Under the pieces are notes generated by a model that saw only the letters and a program-made list of their open reading frames with translations, searched no databases and had not been told where the DNA came from. From NCBI GenBank assembly GCA_914767715.1, contig OU612069.1, forward strand, positions 436,001 to 496,000: DNA of 60,000 bases, in the 5' to 3' direction. This DNA comes from Membranipora membranacea. Its lineage: Eukaryota; Bryozoa; Gymnolaemata; Cheilostomatida; Membraniporidae. Of the stretch, positions 38,349 to 49,200 are shown one piece after another (within the stretch, counting starts at the first letter, position 1; every line of letters starts with the position of its first letter). The translations under genes were made by a program, and so were the position numbers.

Positions 38349-39925
38349 TTATCCAGTAATACTGTCCGGCTTAAATCCTAAAATAATAAAAAAAACAAAT
38401 TCCCTTAAAAAGGATTCCCATATGAATAATTGATAGATATACAAAACTCGCCACAGCATATTATTTTTGAGAAAAGTTCATATGTGAGTACTTACCACAA
38501 GCACATCTGATACAACCCTTAGAGTCGGTGTATCTGTACGATGGACATAAAAGATGACCGCAGCTGAATCCTATACCACCAATGGATGGACATCCTGGCT
38601 TGTTATATTTGGTCAGAAGATCGGCTAAGGTATCAGATAGTGTTGCACATCCCACTATCAAGAGAATATAAATGTGTAGAGAGAGACTTAAATACAGATG
38701 GGTTTTAATCTCTCTGTTTTTTACATGGTACAAAATACAAAAAATTACCGTCTCAGTAGAAGGGACAAATTCTGGATCGGACCAGACTTGATCTGAGAAA
38801 ACTGATGTTGAGGTGGAATTAGGTGCTGTCCATAGACTTAATAATAAACCTAGACAGGACAATATAAGCATTGAGGCAGTGAGGCATTTAATTGTGGGCG
38901 ATGTAACGGCATTGGAAGGTGTAGTAGCATTGGTGTTATCATTGACTTGCAGCTTATATACCAGGCTTCTTGTTGATAACTCAATCGATTTTGATCGAGT
39001 TTCGAGTTTGAAAATTACAATAGATTGAGCAGTTTGCCGTTGACAGTTTGATACCAGTTTGAGGACAAAAATATTTTGAAGAAGAAATAACATAAAGGGG
39101 ATAAAAAAATGCTGTTGATTGTAAAACAATTTTCCAACTCAAAATCCATTCACAATTGATCGAGTTATGAACAAAAAACCTTGATTATGGACAGTAAATC
39201 GATGATAACACCAAAGCTACTACACCTTCCAATGTCGTTAAGCCACCCACAATTAAGTGCCTCCCTTCAGCTATATATAGTGGCCTATCTAGGTTTATTT
39301 TTAAATCTATGGGGCTGTCACAAACTACTATATTGTTGCCAGTTGATAAGACTTTGGTTAAATTTCAGGTCCAGGTTATTACAAAATTGTAAAGTAAATT
39401 AGGTTTAGGTTCACCTACCCTCGCAAACCAGGGACACCAGGGACACCAGGGACACCAGGGACACCAGGGACACCAGGGACACCAGGGACACCAGGGACAC
39501 CGCTAACCAGGGACACCGCTAACCAGGGACACCGCTAACCAGGGACACCGCTAACCAGGGACACCGCTAACCAGGGACACCAGGGACACCAGGGACACCG
39601 CTAACCAGGGACACCAGGGACACCAGGGACACCGCTTTTATTAAAAGTTTTCCTACTTGAAGCCAACAATTTTGGCATGACATTTCAATCCAGTAATGTT
39701 TACATCAACTCCAGAAAGTTCCTCTCTCATAACAATCCCCATGTGTACCCTTTAGGAGTTTAGTTTTAGCACAAGTTCAGCTTAGCTAGTTTGTTGATAC
39801 AGACCTAATAATGTTCTCAATGTTTGCTAGCACTAAATTTGGTCTTTTGGGAGTGTAGGTGAGAGGAGATGTACAAATTACTCACCCACAGTGACAACCA
39901 TGAAGAGCATCAGTAAAATCTTCAT
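38349..39925 (-). CDS. Small secreted antistasin-like cysteine-rich peptide
   Basis: Three exons on the minus strand, 39925-39886, 38654-38496 and 38377-38349, give 75 aa. Introns are phase 1 with GT-AG ends. The start MKILLMLFMVVTVVGC is a signal peptide. The mature part has seven cysteines. Its last third, CGHLLCPSYRYTDSKGCIRC then AC, fits the antistasin-type pattern C...C......D..GC..C.C, seen in leech and cnidarian secreted serine-protease inhibitors. The borders are supported by an inverted paralogue at 41403-42493, which keeps all three exons, phases and the poly(A) signal. Exon 2 is open upstream, making a long ORF to 39129, but that part is intronic: it holds a foldback repeat and is not conserved in the paralogue. 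Inhibitor function is inferred from the motif. Confidence 0.75.
38825..39320. repeat. Foldback element in intron 1 of the antistasin-like gene
   Basis: The arms, about 38825-39025 and 39121-39318, are inverted copies at roughly 75% identity by eye with a loop of about 95 bp. For example TTAATTGTGGGCGATGTAAC and GGCATTGGAAGGTGTAGTAG in the left arm correspond to the complement of 39220-39265 in the right arm. The plus-strand paralogue lacks it, so it inserted after the duplication or was lost there. Confidence 0.75.
39428..39633. repeat. 10/16-bp minisatellite in the same intron
   Basis: Tandem CCAGGGACAC units of 10 bp, interspersed with 16-bp units CGCTAACCAGGGACAC. The pattern is about seven short units, then five long ones, then mixed units. 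It is GC-rich against AT-rich flanks. Confidence 0.95.
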
Positions 39926-40394
39926 TCTGATAAACTTTACAAACCACCTTTACTTTCTTACTCTCTGGAGCGTCTTCTAGATTACTGCAGTCTCAACAAC
40001 ACCACAATGTGACACTATGTCTTATCTGTGTAGCTTTCCATATGTGTGATCCCATCATAGCTTGGCAACGATGATGGCCCGAATTTAGCCTGAGAACAGG
40101 AGTGGAAATATTAATAATTGATGACCCTTCCTCCCCTCTCCCCAACATCATCTAATTATTCGAGACCACAGCTATTTACTCAGGAAATATTATCACAAAA
40201 TCGTAATACAGCTTTAAGATAAATGGGAAACAGCACATTACCATCATACTAAAGTTTTTATATGAGTAATATTTGTTAACCTGACTGAACTGGTTTTGAA
40301 CTATGATCACCTCAATCTAGACATGCAGCAGGTTCATACCTTTATCAGTCTATCGATGTTTGGTACTGCCTGATTGTAACCAAGTTTGCAAAAC

Positions 40395-40740
40395 ACAATC
40401 AAGTCAGCCCTGTGAGATGTGACTTGAGATGTTGGACTCTCAATGCAGTGCATTTGAGTTGTGACTTTGCGCCAATGGCGGTGACTATGGTAACGATCAC
40501 AAAGATGATAAATTAAATCTTCATTCTGACAAAGTTCACAATCAGTCTTTTCACTTTGGTACGTTTTCTAGACTTTAAATTACTTCCGCCAGAATGAAAC
40601 TATGTCTTAACTGTGTCACTGTCCATATGGGCGATCCCATCACACCTTGTCTACATAGACGGCTCAACATAAGCCTGAGATGCCCCTCCCCTCCACCCAA
40701 CAATATCTGAGATCACAGCCAGTGGGCTGGCTGTGATCTA
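40395..40740 (-). pseudogene. Relic first exon/promoter copy of the antistasin-like gene
   Basis: 40500-40690 is similar in direct orientation to 39905-40120, the exon 1/upstream region of the minus gene. On the minus strand the start context TCAGAATGAAGATT is kept (ATG at 40524-40522) but the frame stops at once: ATG AAG ATT TAA. No exons 2-3 follow. A perfect 13-bp hairpin (AGATCACAGCCAG, TGGG loop) lies at 40710-40739. Confidence 0.6.
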
Positions 40741-41402
40741 CTGCTTTAGTCTACCTGACCTAGATGTAGCATGAGCTTCATGCAACTATCCACCACAATT
40801 AGAACTGAATGCCGCTAACCATTTGGTGGTGTATGTAAACGGTGATTTTAATCCAAAAATCTGGTGTTACCCTCTGCAAAAATCCTAATTATACTCGATT
40901 GAACTGCTAACGATTTGTCGATGTTTTCCAAACTTGATATCAATCAGACCGTACCAAACGTGGATAGAATGATAAAGATATGACCCTGCTTCATGTCTAG
41001 ATTAGGGACATCATAGTTCAGAACCAGCACAGTCAGGTGAACACATATTACTCATATAAAAACTTTAGTATCATTGCTATGTGCTGTGCTCGACTTATCC
41101 CTGCGCTGCATCATGATTTTGTTATAATATTTCCTGAGTAAATAACTGTGTTCCTGAATAATTAGATGTTGTTGGGGGAGGGGAGGGAGACTCCTCAAAT
41201 ATTAATATTTCCACTCCTGATATCAGGCTAAAGTAGAGCGATCATCGTTGACAAGCTAATGTGGGATCACACATATGGACAGCTACATAGATAATACATA
41301 GTGTCACGTTGTTGAGTTGTTGAGGTGTGACTGCATTAATCTAAAGTTTAGAAGACGTTCCAGAGAGTAAGACAGTAAAGCTTGTTTGTAAAGTTTATCA
41401 GA

Positions 41403-42493
41403 ATGAAGAGTTTACTGATGCTCTTCGTGGTTGTCACTGTCGGTGAGTAATTTGTACATCTTCTCTCACATACGCTTTAAATAGACAAAAGATAGTGCTA
41501 GCAAACATTAAGAACATAATCATGTCAGTTCCTAGAACTAGCTAAACGGAACTCATGGTAATACTAGCTGCTCTAGGGTTCATGCAGGGATTGTTTTGAG
41601 AGAGAATTTTTATGGAGTTCACGTAAACAACACTGGATGGCAGTGTCACGCCCAAATCTGCGCCTTCAAGATTGAGAAATTTTCATAAAAAGCAGTGTCC
41701 CTAGTTTGCAACTTGAAACTTGAAACTTGTAACTTGAACTCGCAGCTTGAAACTTTACAGAATGCAGTGAAGCCAATCTACTTGCATGTGCATTTTGTAT
41801 AACCCAGACCTGATATTAAACCGAATATGCTAAGTCTTATCAACTGTCAACAACATTGTAGTTTGTGACGGCAGCTTAATTTTCCTCAACATTTGTCTTC
41901 CAAGATGAAGTCTGATCCAATTAACATGTAGTCAGAATTGGTCCCTTCTACTTTGGAGGTTATTTTGTAGGGAAAGCAGCATGTAGGAAACAAAGGGATT
42001 AAAATCCATCTGTATTAAAGTCTCTCTATACACATTTTTATATTCTCTTGGTAGTTGGATGTTCAGTCATATCAGATAAGGTAGCCGAGTTGATAAACAG
42101 TAATAATAAATGTCTACACTATGCCAGACTCTGCAGTGGTTTGAAGTGTCCATTATACTGGTACACCGACTCCAACGGATGAACAAGATGTCGGTGTGGT
42201 CAGTACTTACATGAACATTTCTCAAAAATAATAGATAGGTATTCACCCAAGGGTACTAGGGGCTTCAACATGCAAACTTGAACGCTCCTCAAATTGGACT
42301 TGAACACACAACTCCTGTAGTACCAATCGCCTGGCAGTGAAAAGCAGGTTTGACCTTATATGGCCCATTGCAAGGACCCCTTGCGCTCGTGGCCAGTTTT
42401 ATATATCCATCAACTATCAATGATGGTATATTTTCTCGCAGTCAGGTTTGTTTTTATTTTTTAGGACCGAACGCTTTTGGTAACATTGGATAA
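41403..42493 (+). pseudogene. Antistasin-like paralogue with a premature stop
   Basis: Exons 41403-41442, 42055-42198 and 42465-42493 mirror the minus gene with the same phases. The start MKSLLMLFVVVTVVGCS is a signal peptide. Exon 2 keeps CPLYWYTDSNG, but the next codon is TGA (42180-42182) where the paralogue has TGT for Cys61. The downstream RCRC and exon 3 are otherwise intact, so the last three cysteines are lost. The exon 2 donor is GTCAGT where the paralogue has GTAAGT. This is most simply a recent pseudogene. A truncated secreted peptide of 61 residues could still be made. Sequencing error at the TGA should be excluded. Confidence 0.7.
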
Positions 42494-42621
42494 CAAAACA
42501 ACCAAGAGATCTGCCTTATCGGAGGCAATTTTCCTGATTATAAAAGAAATAAATTGTTATGTGGAGATTGTCTGCCCACAGAACATTTATCTTTTATAAT
42601 GTCGCTGTCTTTTTATGCCTC

Positions 42622-42627
42622 AATAAA
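42622..42627 (+). terminator. Poly(A) signal after the plus-strand paralogue
   Basis: AATAAA in GCCTCAATAAAGTTCTGAAT, the same context as the signal of the minus gene. Confidence 0.7.
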
Positions 42628-42754
42628 GTTCTGAATATAATCATTATATGTATTATAGTAGTCTTATAGTGCCGATAGAAACCAGTTTGATTTCTTTGGA
42701 ATCGAACAGGAAATACCAAACTAAGGATAAAACGACTCAAACCTAAACCAGCGG

Positions 42755-42870
42755 CTCACCTAGATAATGTGATTGCAGTAATCTTAAGTTTAGAGGATGT
42801 GCCAAAGTGAAATGACTGGTTGCAAATTTTGTCAGAACGAAGATTTTCTTTATAGTTTTTTTGCGATCTG
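42755..42870 (+). pseudogene. Second relic first exon of the antistasin-like family
   Basis: CTTAAGTTTAGAGGATGTGC and TTGCAAATTTTGTCAGAACG align with the sequence just 5' of and across the start codon at 41403. Here ATG AAG has become ACG AAG (42837-42842). It lies about 130 nt after the poly(A) signal of the preceding copy, i.e. in tandem. No later exons are found. Confidence 0.5.
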
Positions 42871-43504
42871 TACCATATGTGAACCACTTGCCTCACAATC
42901 TCGCAAAGCCAATTTAAATGAAAAAGCAAAATTTCAGATGTGTTTTGCCCTCAATCAGCATGAGGCCGCACCTGTATGTTGATGAGCATTTAAATCTTTC
43001 ACCTCTAGGCCTCCAAGCATTTTGTCATTTTCCAAAATGCGTTTTTGGCAGTTGCCCAACCACTTCACTGCAACAACAGCTGCCCCACCACTCTCATGTG
43101 TACGTTCTTAGTCTAAGCCAAACCAGGGAAGGAGGTTGGTTTTTCCATCAACTTATTTTCATCAGCACAATGTCTCAATTGTCAAGACACTCGCCTCTCA
43201 GACCTCACACCTCACTTCCCAATTTAAATTTATCACATTGAGCGTCAATCATGCTAGGCTAGGGCACAGCTCTGTAGAGCTGACCGCTAAAAAAAACCAT
43301 CAGCAGCAATCATGATGGATCAATTTTAGTTTGACTGGGTGGCAGTGTTGAATTTACCTCCCACTACAAGCCAAATACAAAGGCAGAACAGTGACGCTTT
43401 ATATTTGAATGGTCGTCATTATACCAAGGTCTGTGTGGAGTTACCCCTTACTTCTGAGAAAATGGACAACTCAATACACAAAGTGTAGGTTCATTTTGAA
43501 TTAA

Positions 43505-43786
43505 CTGTGCTTAGCTCTATATGATAGAGACATCAAGTCTATCCGTAAAGTATACGAAACTGCAAGCAGCTATGGCCTAGAGAACTGTGGTTTTGACTGC
43601 ATTGTCAATGATAGAATGAACTCCTTTATTAGCCACATACAGAAGGATGAACACCATCCTTTCCACTCATTCTTGGATAAACTCCGATCTAGAAGGCTGC
43701 AATCATACAAACATCGAGCAGCAATCGGTAGTGATAGCTTTATACGGCATTTTATAAATGTCTGCAATAATTCCAGTAAACGCTAA
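43505..43786 (+). mobile_element. LINE C-terminal fragment
   Basis: An open frame reads LYDRDIKSIRKVYE near its start, then HHPFHSFLDKLRSRRLQSYK, ending TAA at 43784-43786. This resembles the extreme C-terminus of CR1/L2-type LINE ORFs (HPL...F...R...SF). The 3' tail is T-rich and ends in AAACC repeats near 43945. No RT motif remains upstream, so it is strongly 5'-truncated. Family assignment is tentative. Confidence 0.45.
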
Positions 43787-44423
43787 AACAATGTTCTACT
43801 TTAGTTTGTATCTGTGCTATTTTTTTATTTTCTATTTTTTTTTATCATTTGAACCTTTTAGTTTTTTAGTCATCAGCGGCAAATCCATATATCATTTCAC
43901 TATATTATGTATGTACATGTATATATGTGACAACGAATTAAACCAAACCAAACCAAATCCCCTTTAAATCATGTCTCTCTTTCACGCAACGTGTTTTCAG
44001 TTTAATGGACACTTATATCTTCCTATCAGCTGTATGCCCATTTGGAATAAAACAATTTAATTTTATGAATACAATAATCAATCTCACCAATATCTATAAA
44101 TAGCAATCTGTCATCTTCCAAAAAAGGATATATGAGGCCATCGAAGTGAGTTATCTTCTCCAGGTTCCCAATTAAGGGGTGTGGGTTGGGAGAATAAATA
44201 TAAGACTCTTCAAAACTATTTTTGACATGTAAATACAACATGATGAAGTAGAGTGGCGCATGAGGTAAATTGTCAGATTATATGCTTCAATATTTGACAT
44301 TTGAAAATTAAAATATTCGGAGTTGCTGGAAGATCAATGGGAAGGAAGTTCAAGCATTATAATAGGATTTGCCATGTGCTTGATTACCGATGATAAATAT
44401 ATACATTTTTACTGCATCAACCA

Positions 44424-44518
44424 TCATACAGAGATGCTCTCCCTGTAGGTGTTCATCTTATCTCGCTTTCTTGTCTCCTCCTCAAAGGCTTTGTCTGCTA
44501 AGCCACCGGCTGTGAGAA
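44424..44518 (-). other. Exon-like stretch, possible last exon of an unknown gene
   Basis: The minus-strand acceptor GAAATATTCAG leads into about 30 codons reading LTAGGLADKAFEEETRKRDK and ending TGA at 44426-44424. It is charged and coding-like in composition, but no upstream partner exon was found and the family is unknown. Confidence 0.3.
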
Positions 44519-44740
44519 CTGAATATTTCACAGAAACAAGCTTTGTGTGTCTTCTAGAACTCTGATACCACCATGAGAAAATATGGATACTCCACTGAAA
44601 AAGTTGATGTAGTGGGTAGTCAGCTGTTGTGACCACAGTACTCAAACTCAGAGGGATTCTCCGGATGTGGGGTTGCTATGCCAAATACTATATTATGTGT
44701 ACAAGCAAAGTTTTTAAATCCATACATTTTGTTTTATAGA

Positions 44741-44802
44741 TATATATATATATGTACACACACACATATATATATATATATATACATCTATATCTATATA
44801 TC
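44741..44802. repeat. TA/CA microsatellite
   Basis: Runs of TATATA and ACACACACA, with interruptions. Confidence 0.9.
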
Positions 44803-45117
44803 TAGGTGTTTTTTTTTGTTGAAAATCACACCGAACCCCAGCTGCTCTAGCCCTCTGGCACGAACAACCAATCATCATAAATGTTTACAAATGTAAAATG
44901 AAGATGTATACAATTTGTTTAATACCCACTATGACAATCTACTAATGAACTAGAGGAAATTAAGTTCATGATTTGAGTAAGAGACTCATCACCGCAGTAA
45001 TTACTTTCATCGCTGGGTAGCGCCCTGTAGCGGAGACCAGGTACTCTCATTTTAGAGAAGCATCTTCTCACAAGCCAACTAAGAGACATATATGCCTACT
45101 GAGACAGTAGCTGGCAC

Positions 45118-45172
45118 TACACAACAGCAGCAACAACAATAACAACAACAACAACAACAACAACAACAGCAA
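45118..45172. repeat. (CAA)n microsatellite
   Basis: About 17 CAA/CAG units with two interruptions; noncoding context. Confidence 0.92.
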
Positions 45173-46264
45173 TACATCATCAACTAAGTCCTTCTTTGCC
45201 TGTTCCCCTAACGGAATGCCACTACTCTCGACTCTGAACCTATCTTAGTTTTGCCTTTCTTATCTACAGTCAGAAGGCTTCGCCCATCACCAGCTTATAG
45301 GTTTCATACTACTGATCTGATAACAGACTGTTGATTCTTCTGTCCATCACTTTGTCAAAAATATGTGGTACTGATAAGGTCTATGAGAACATTTCATAAT
45401 GTAGATAACATGTAGATAAAACTCTTTTTATTATTTCTCACCCAAAAATATTTTTGTGTTGTTTTTAATTCATAAAATTGTTTTTCTTCCTTACACTTTT
45501 GACTCATGATGGAAAACAATGTTAATAGCAGTCATTCAAATGTGAGCCTGTTTTAGATGCAGTTGGGAAATAATACTGCTCTGTAAGAATATAACTGCAG
45601 CGTTGGTTTGTACTTCTTAATCATATCATGTTATTATCTTTCGCTTAGAGTTCCATGTGAACATAAAATATATTGTTTGAATTGAGGATAATATGTCAGC
45701 ATGTGAATGTCTCTCTGAATCCATCGAAATATGTAATATCGGAATAGAGTAGAGATAACAATGAGAGTGTGACAACTAGAAGAGGTTATTTGCATCCCTA
45801 TGAAAAGAAAACAGCTTGGCTTCATACAGAAAAACAGACTTTGCAACCATAATAGACCACAAATTGTATTCAAAATAAGTACATCAGTACCAGTAAACGG
45901 GCTCTGGTGTATTGTCGTCGTTGATTGATCAGCTAGATAATCAGTGATTTAAGATAATGCGGATTCATAATTGATTAAGTCCCAGATGAAAGGATTGTAA
46001 ACACCAATTTCGGTCAAGCTTGCCTTTCAGCAATAATCAATCTGGACCTAAGACCAAATAGAAGTGAGCAGATTTTTCATTAACATTTATTGCCTGTTTG
46101 TGTTAGAACATTGAGAGATTTTAATGGTCAGATTACAGCTGGAAAAAGCACTATATTTCTTCAAGCAAGTGATTATAGATTAGTGATCATAATGATTATC
46201 TGTTCAATCTTACAGTAGATATATAATCGTGTATTAAAATAACAGTGAGAAACATCAGTGATGT

Positions 46265-49200
46265 TTAGTTATAAGTCTTCTCACAAATGTACCCTGATGA
46301 GTACGAACATGAGTCATAAAAGAGACTCAGAGAATCTGCTTTAATCTCACCGCACCAATTATCACTGAAACCAGGCAGACCAAAAGCGAACAAAGAGCTC
46401 TCAACTTCATCTTCTACTCTCCCCGTCCAGCTCCAGAGACCATTATCTTCTGTGATCCCAATCCAGAAATCATCCTCACCATTACGCCAGGCTGCAGCAG
46501 AAAACATCACATGGTATCAAGCTGACTGAATAATAGCCTCTCTGATGACTGTAAGTAATTACTAGCTTTGTAGAACTAAACCATATTTCCTATCGATATT
46601 ATCTGTTACAAAATTACGGTAACTGTAAATTGCTGAACAGGCAAAACATGCTGAACAGCTGAACAGAATTTCTCAGATTACTAATTTTTATTCTATACAT
46701 GGTTGGCTAATTTTGCAAAATTTTACTCTACTTATAATTACTAAGTTTGCAGTTGCCTTTGTTTTCTTCTATTATTTTATCCACAGTAAGTTTTTTTGGT
46801 ATAACGCTTAGTGAATGTTTGGAAGGAAACCCCCCCCCCAAACAAAGCTTGTCAAGACTGGCTAAATGAGAGGATTGCATTGTGCTGAATAATGTTTCTG
46901 GTTTCCTAACCACCACCAGATTTTGTCAGATTTGGTAAATTGATTGCTTCAGCGATAAAAAAACTAAGAAAATTAATAACAAGCAACAGAAAACTACCTG
47001 AATTAGGAACTATGAGCATTAAAGAACAGAGAGCGGTATAAGAGGCCCAGTCAATGTAAAGCGATCACCCGGCCATATCAAATTTAAATGGGGTTAGCAG
47101 CATTCCAATTTATCCTACTTTTTGTTTTATGATAAATATTATTCGATGTGATCCCTTGACCTGTTCTTCAGGCGAAATTTTAGTGCAATCTGGTGGCGCC
47201 TTTGCAATGACCACCACTAGCAGCTGGTTGTTGTGCACATCAGTCAGTTTTGACCTGTATTATTGTTTTATACGAATTGAGAGTATAGAATGGAGATACT
47301 ATATCCAACCAATCTGTCATTGATGGTGAGCGATGACACACATGTGAGTTTCGGCATTGCAAACTGCAATATTGTGTGAAACAAACAAATGAGTCACCAA
47401 TATTTTTTGGTTTGGTTTGGCGCTAGGGGTAAAAATACAGCTAGGAAAAATTCGACAAATCTCTCATGAACTTTTTACTCAATCAACAGCTGGACTTCAG
47501 AGAGTGAGCATGTACTTGGAATGCTCTTTATTTTACATGTTATGTTAAGCCATCACAAAACTGCTGCAAACAGGCCAATATAATATAGTTATTTAAAAGG
47601 TTGATTAAAATCTGATGTCACATAACCTGCTACATCCCGGAGCATCGGCGGCGTAGTATTAATTGCCTTATGGGGTGGGCTGCAATTACAATAATGTCAC
47701 CTGACACGACTCAGGTTGTAGCTTCATGGGGGTCAGCAAATATACTTTAGACTTTAGACTCTCTATACCCCGTTGGAAAGCTGCCAAGCTACTGATCGTC
47801 AATAGCTAAACAAAAATGTGATTGGATGACATTGCATAATTTCATCAAAGAAATGAGTGAAAAGGCTGTTCTTTTGCAAAGTTGATGGCTGAGCTTATTT
47901 GATTGCTAGATATTTCAAAACAAGTTATATTCATTCTTAGAAATATGGTTCATGCTATATTTTGATTGAAAATAATATATGATGAGCCTAAAGTAGCTTT
48001 TTACGTCATGCAATAATGTGTGTGATTTTAGAAATTTGACAATTTAATGTGAAATTTTAAGCAACGATTTTAGACAGATCATATAATTAAGAGCTAACTC
48101 TTTTGCTAGTTTTTTACTGAAGTGCTGTTGAAATGACACACACCTCTCTACCTTAAATGATGTAGTTAGACCAAGGAGTATTTGGCAACAGTAGTTAAAC
48201 CCCTCCTTGGTCTAGCATCAACAAAGATGTGGTTAATTTATAGCTAGACAAGACTGCATAAATATAAACAATCTAGATAGTAGATGGGAAGATTTAAAGT
48301 AAGGGTAATCACAGATTAACTGGACAAGTGAAGATGAAGATTAAGATACATTTTCTTTAATATTGCACAGCCCCATTATCTCCTGAAAAATAATATTCCA
48401 GCGCAGAACTGCTCCTATGACCAAGTCACTGTTCGACACGCCGAGCTAATTCAATGTGATAATGTTTTACTTCATCTTCAATGTCATTTTTTTACAACAG
48501 TTTTTTACCGGTCTTTACCTTTTATTTCATGCATATTTCATGTACATCATAACCTCATTAGTATCGCATGATGCACTGGTTGAATCAACAATGTATATCA
48601 TCGCATTATTATATAAATTACCTCACCAGTGCCTGACCGCATTTCATTGACTAATGTTTGAAAAAAATAGGTGCTTTGCTTCAGTTTTGTGTTTATGATA
48701 AATGAATGTGTATGTAAACCCATATCCAGTGTACAAAGGTGCTGTTTGCGCAGTTGATTATGTATATAAGCTGGATAGGTTGAATTTTGCGGTGATGATT
48801 GATCTAAAAGTGGTTTTACTATTAATTTTCTCTGTAGCATTTTGGATAATTCTGAATAATCAGATACTAGACTAACCTTCATCGTAGGAGGTATTTGATG
48901 TGAATTCATATAGCCAGTCCACCTCCTCCCGAGTCGGGAACACGGCCAGATATTCTGATTTAGCAGCACATAGATCGGCAGCTGCAGTCCAATTTGCCAA
49001 TTTTGCGAATACTGGGGGAATAAACCGCAGGCAGGTTCCCGATAATGGATTTGCATAATACTCTCCACCACAATCTTGATCTACAAGATAAGGGCCTGAT
49101 ATTATAATTTTACTATTTTACTATTTGCAGATAAATTTCCTTTCTTGTTCTCGCATACTGATCATAGTGAATGAGTATTTGTTATATTTGATATCTAGAT

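Larger units (their letters stand above)
42871..46264. other. Intergenic region with repeat debris
   Basis: No intact gene. Contents listed separately: a LINE 3' fragment (43505-43786), an exon-like stretch (44424-44518) and two microsatellites. Other short ORFs, such as the minus-strand 44026-44241 and 45634-45873, show no recognisable motif. Confidence 0.5.

Noticed and set aside
39428-39633. CRISPR-like array of short repeats
   Set aside because: Units are contiguous 10/16-bp tandem repeats without spacers, in an animal genome; it is a minisatellite.
48598-49071. 157-codon minus-strand ORF at 48.6-49.1 kb
   Set aside because: It overlaps the lectin-domain exon 48877-49080 in a different frame. 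The frame giving DCGGEYY...WTAAADLC joins in phase to its neighbours; this one does not.
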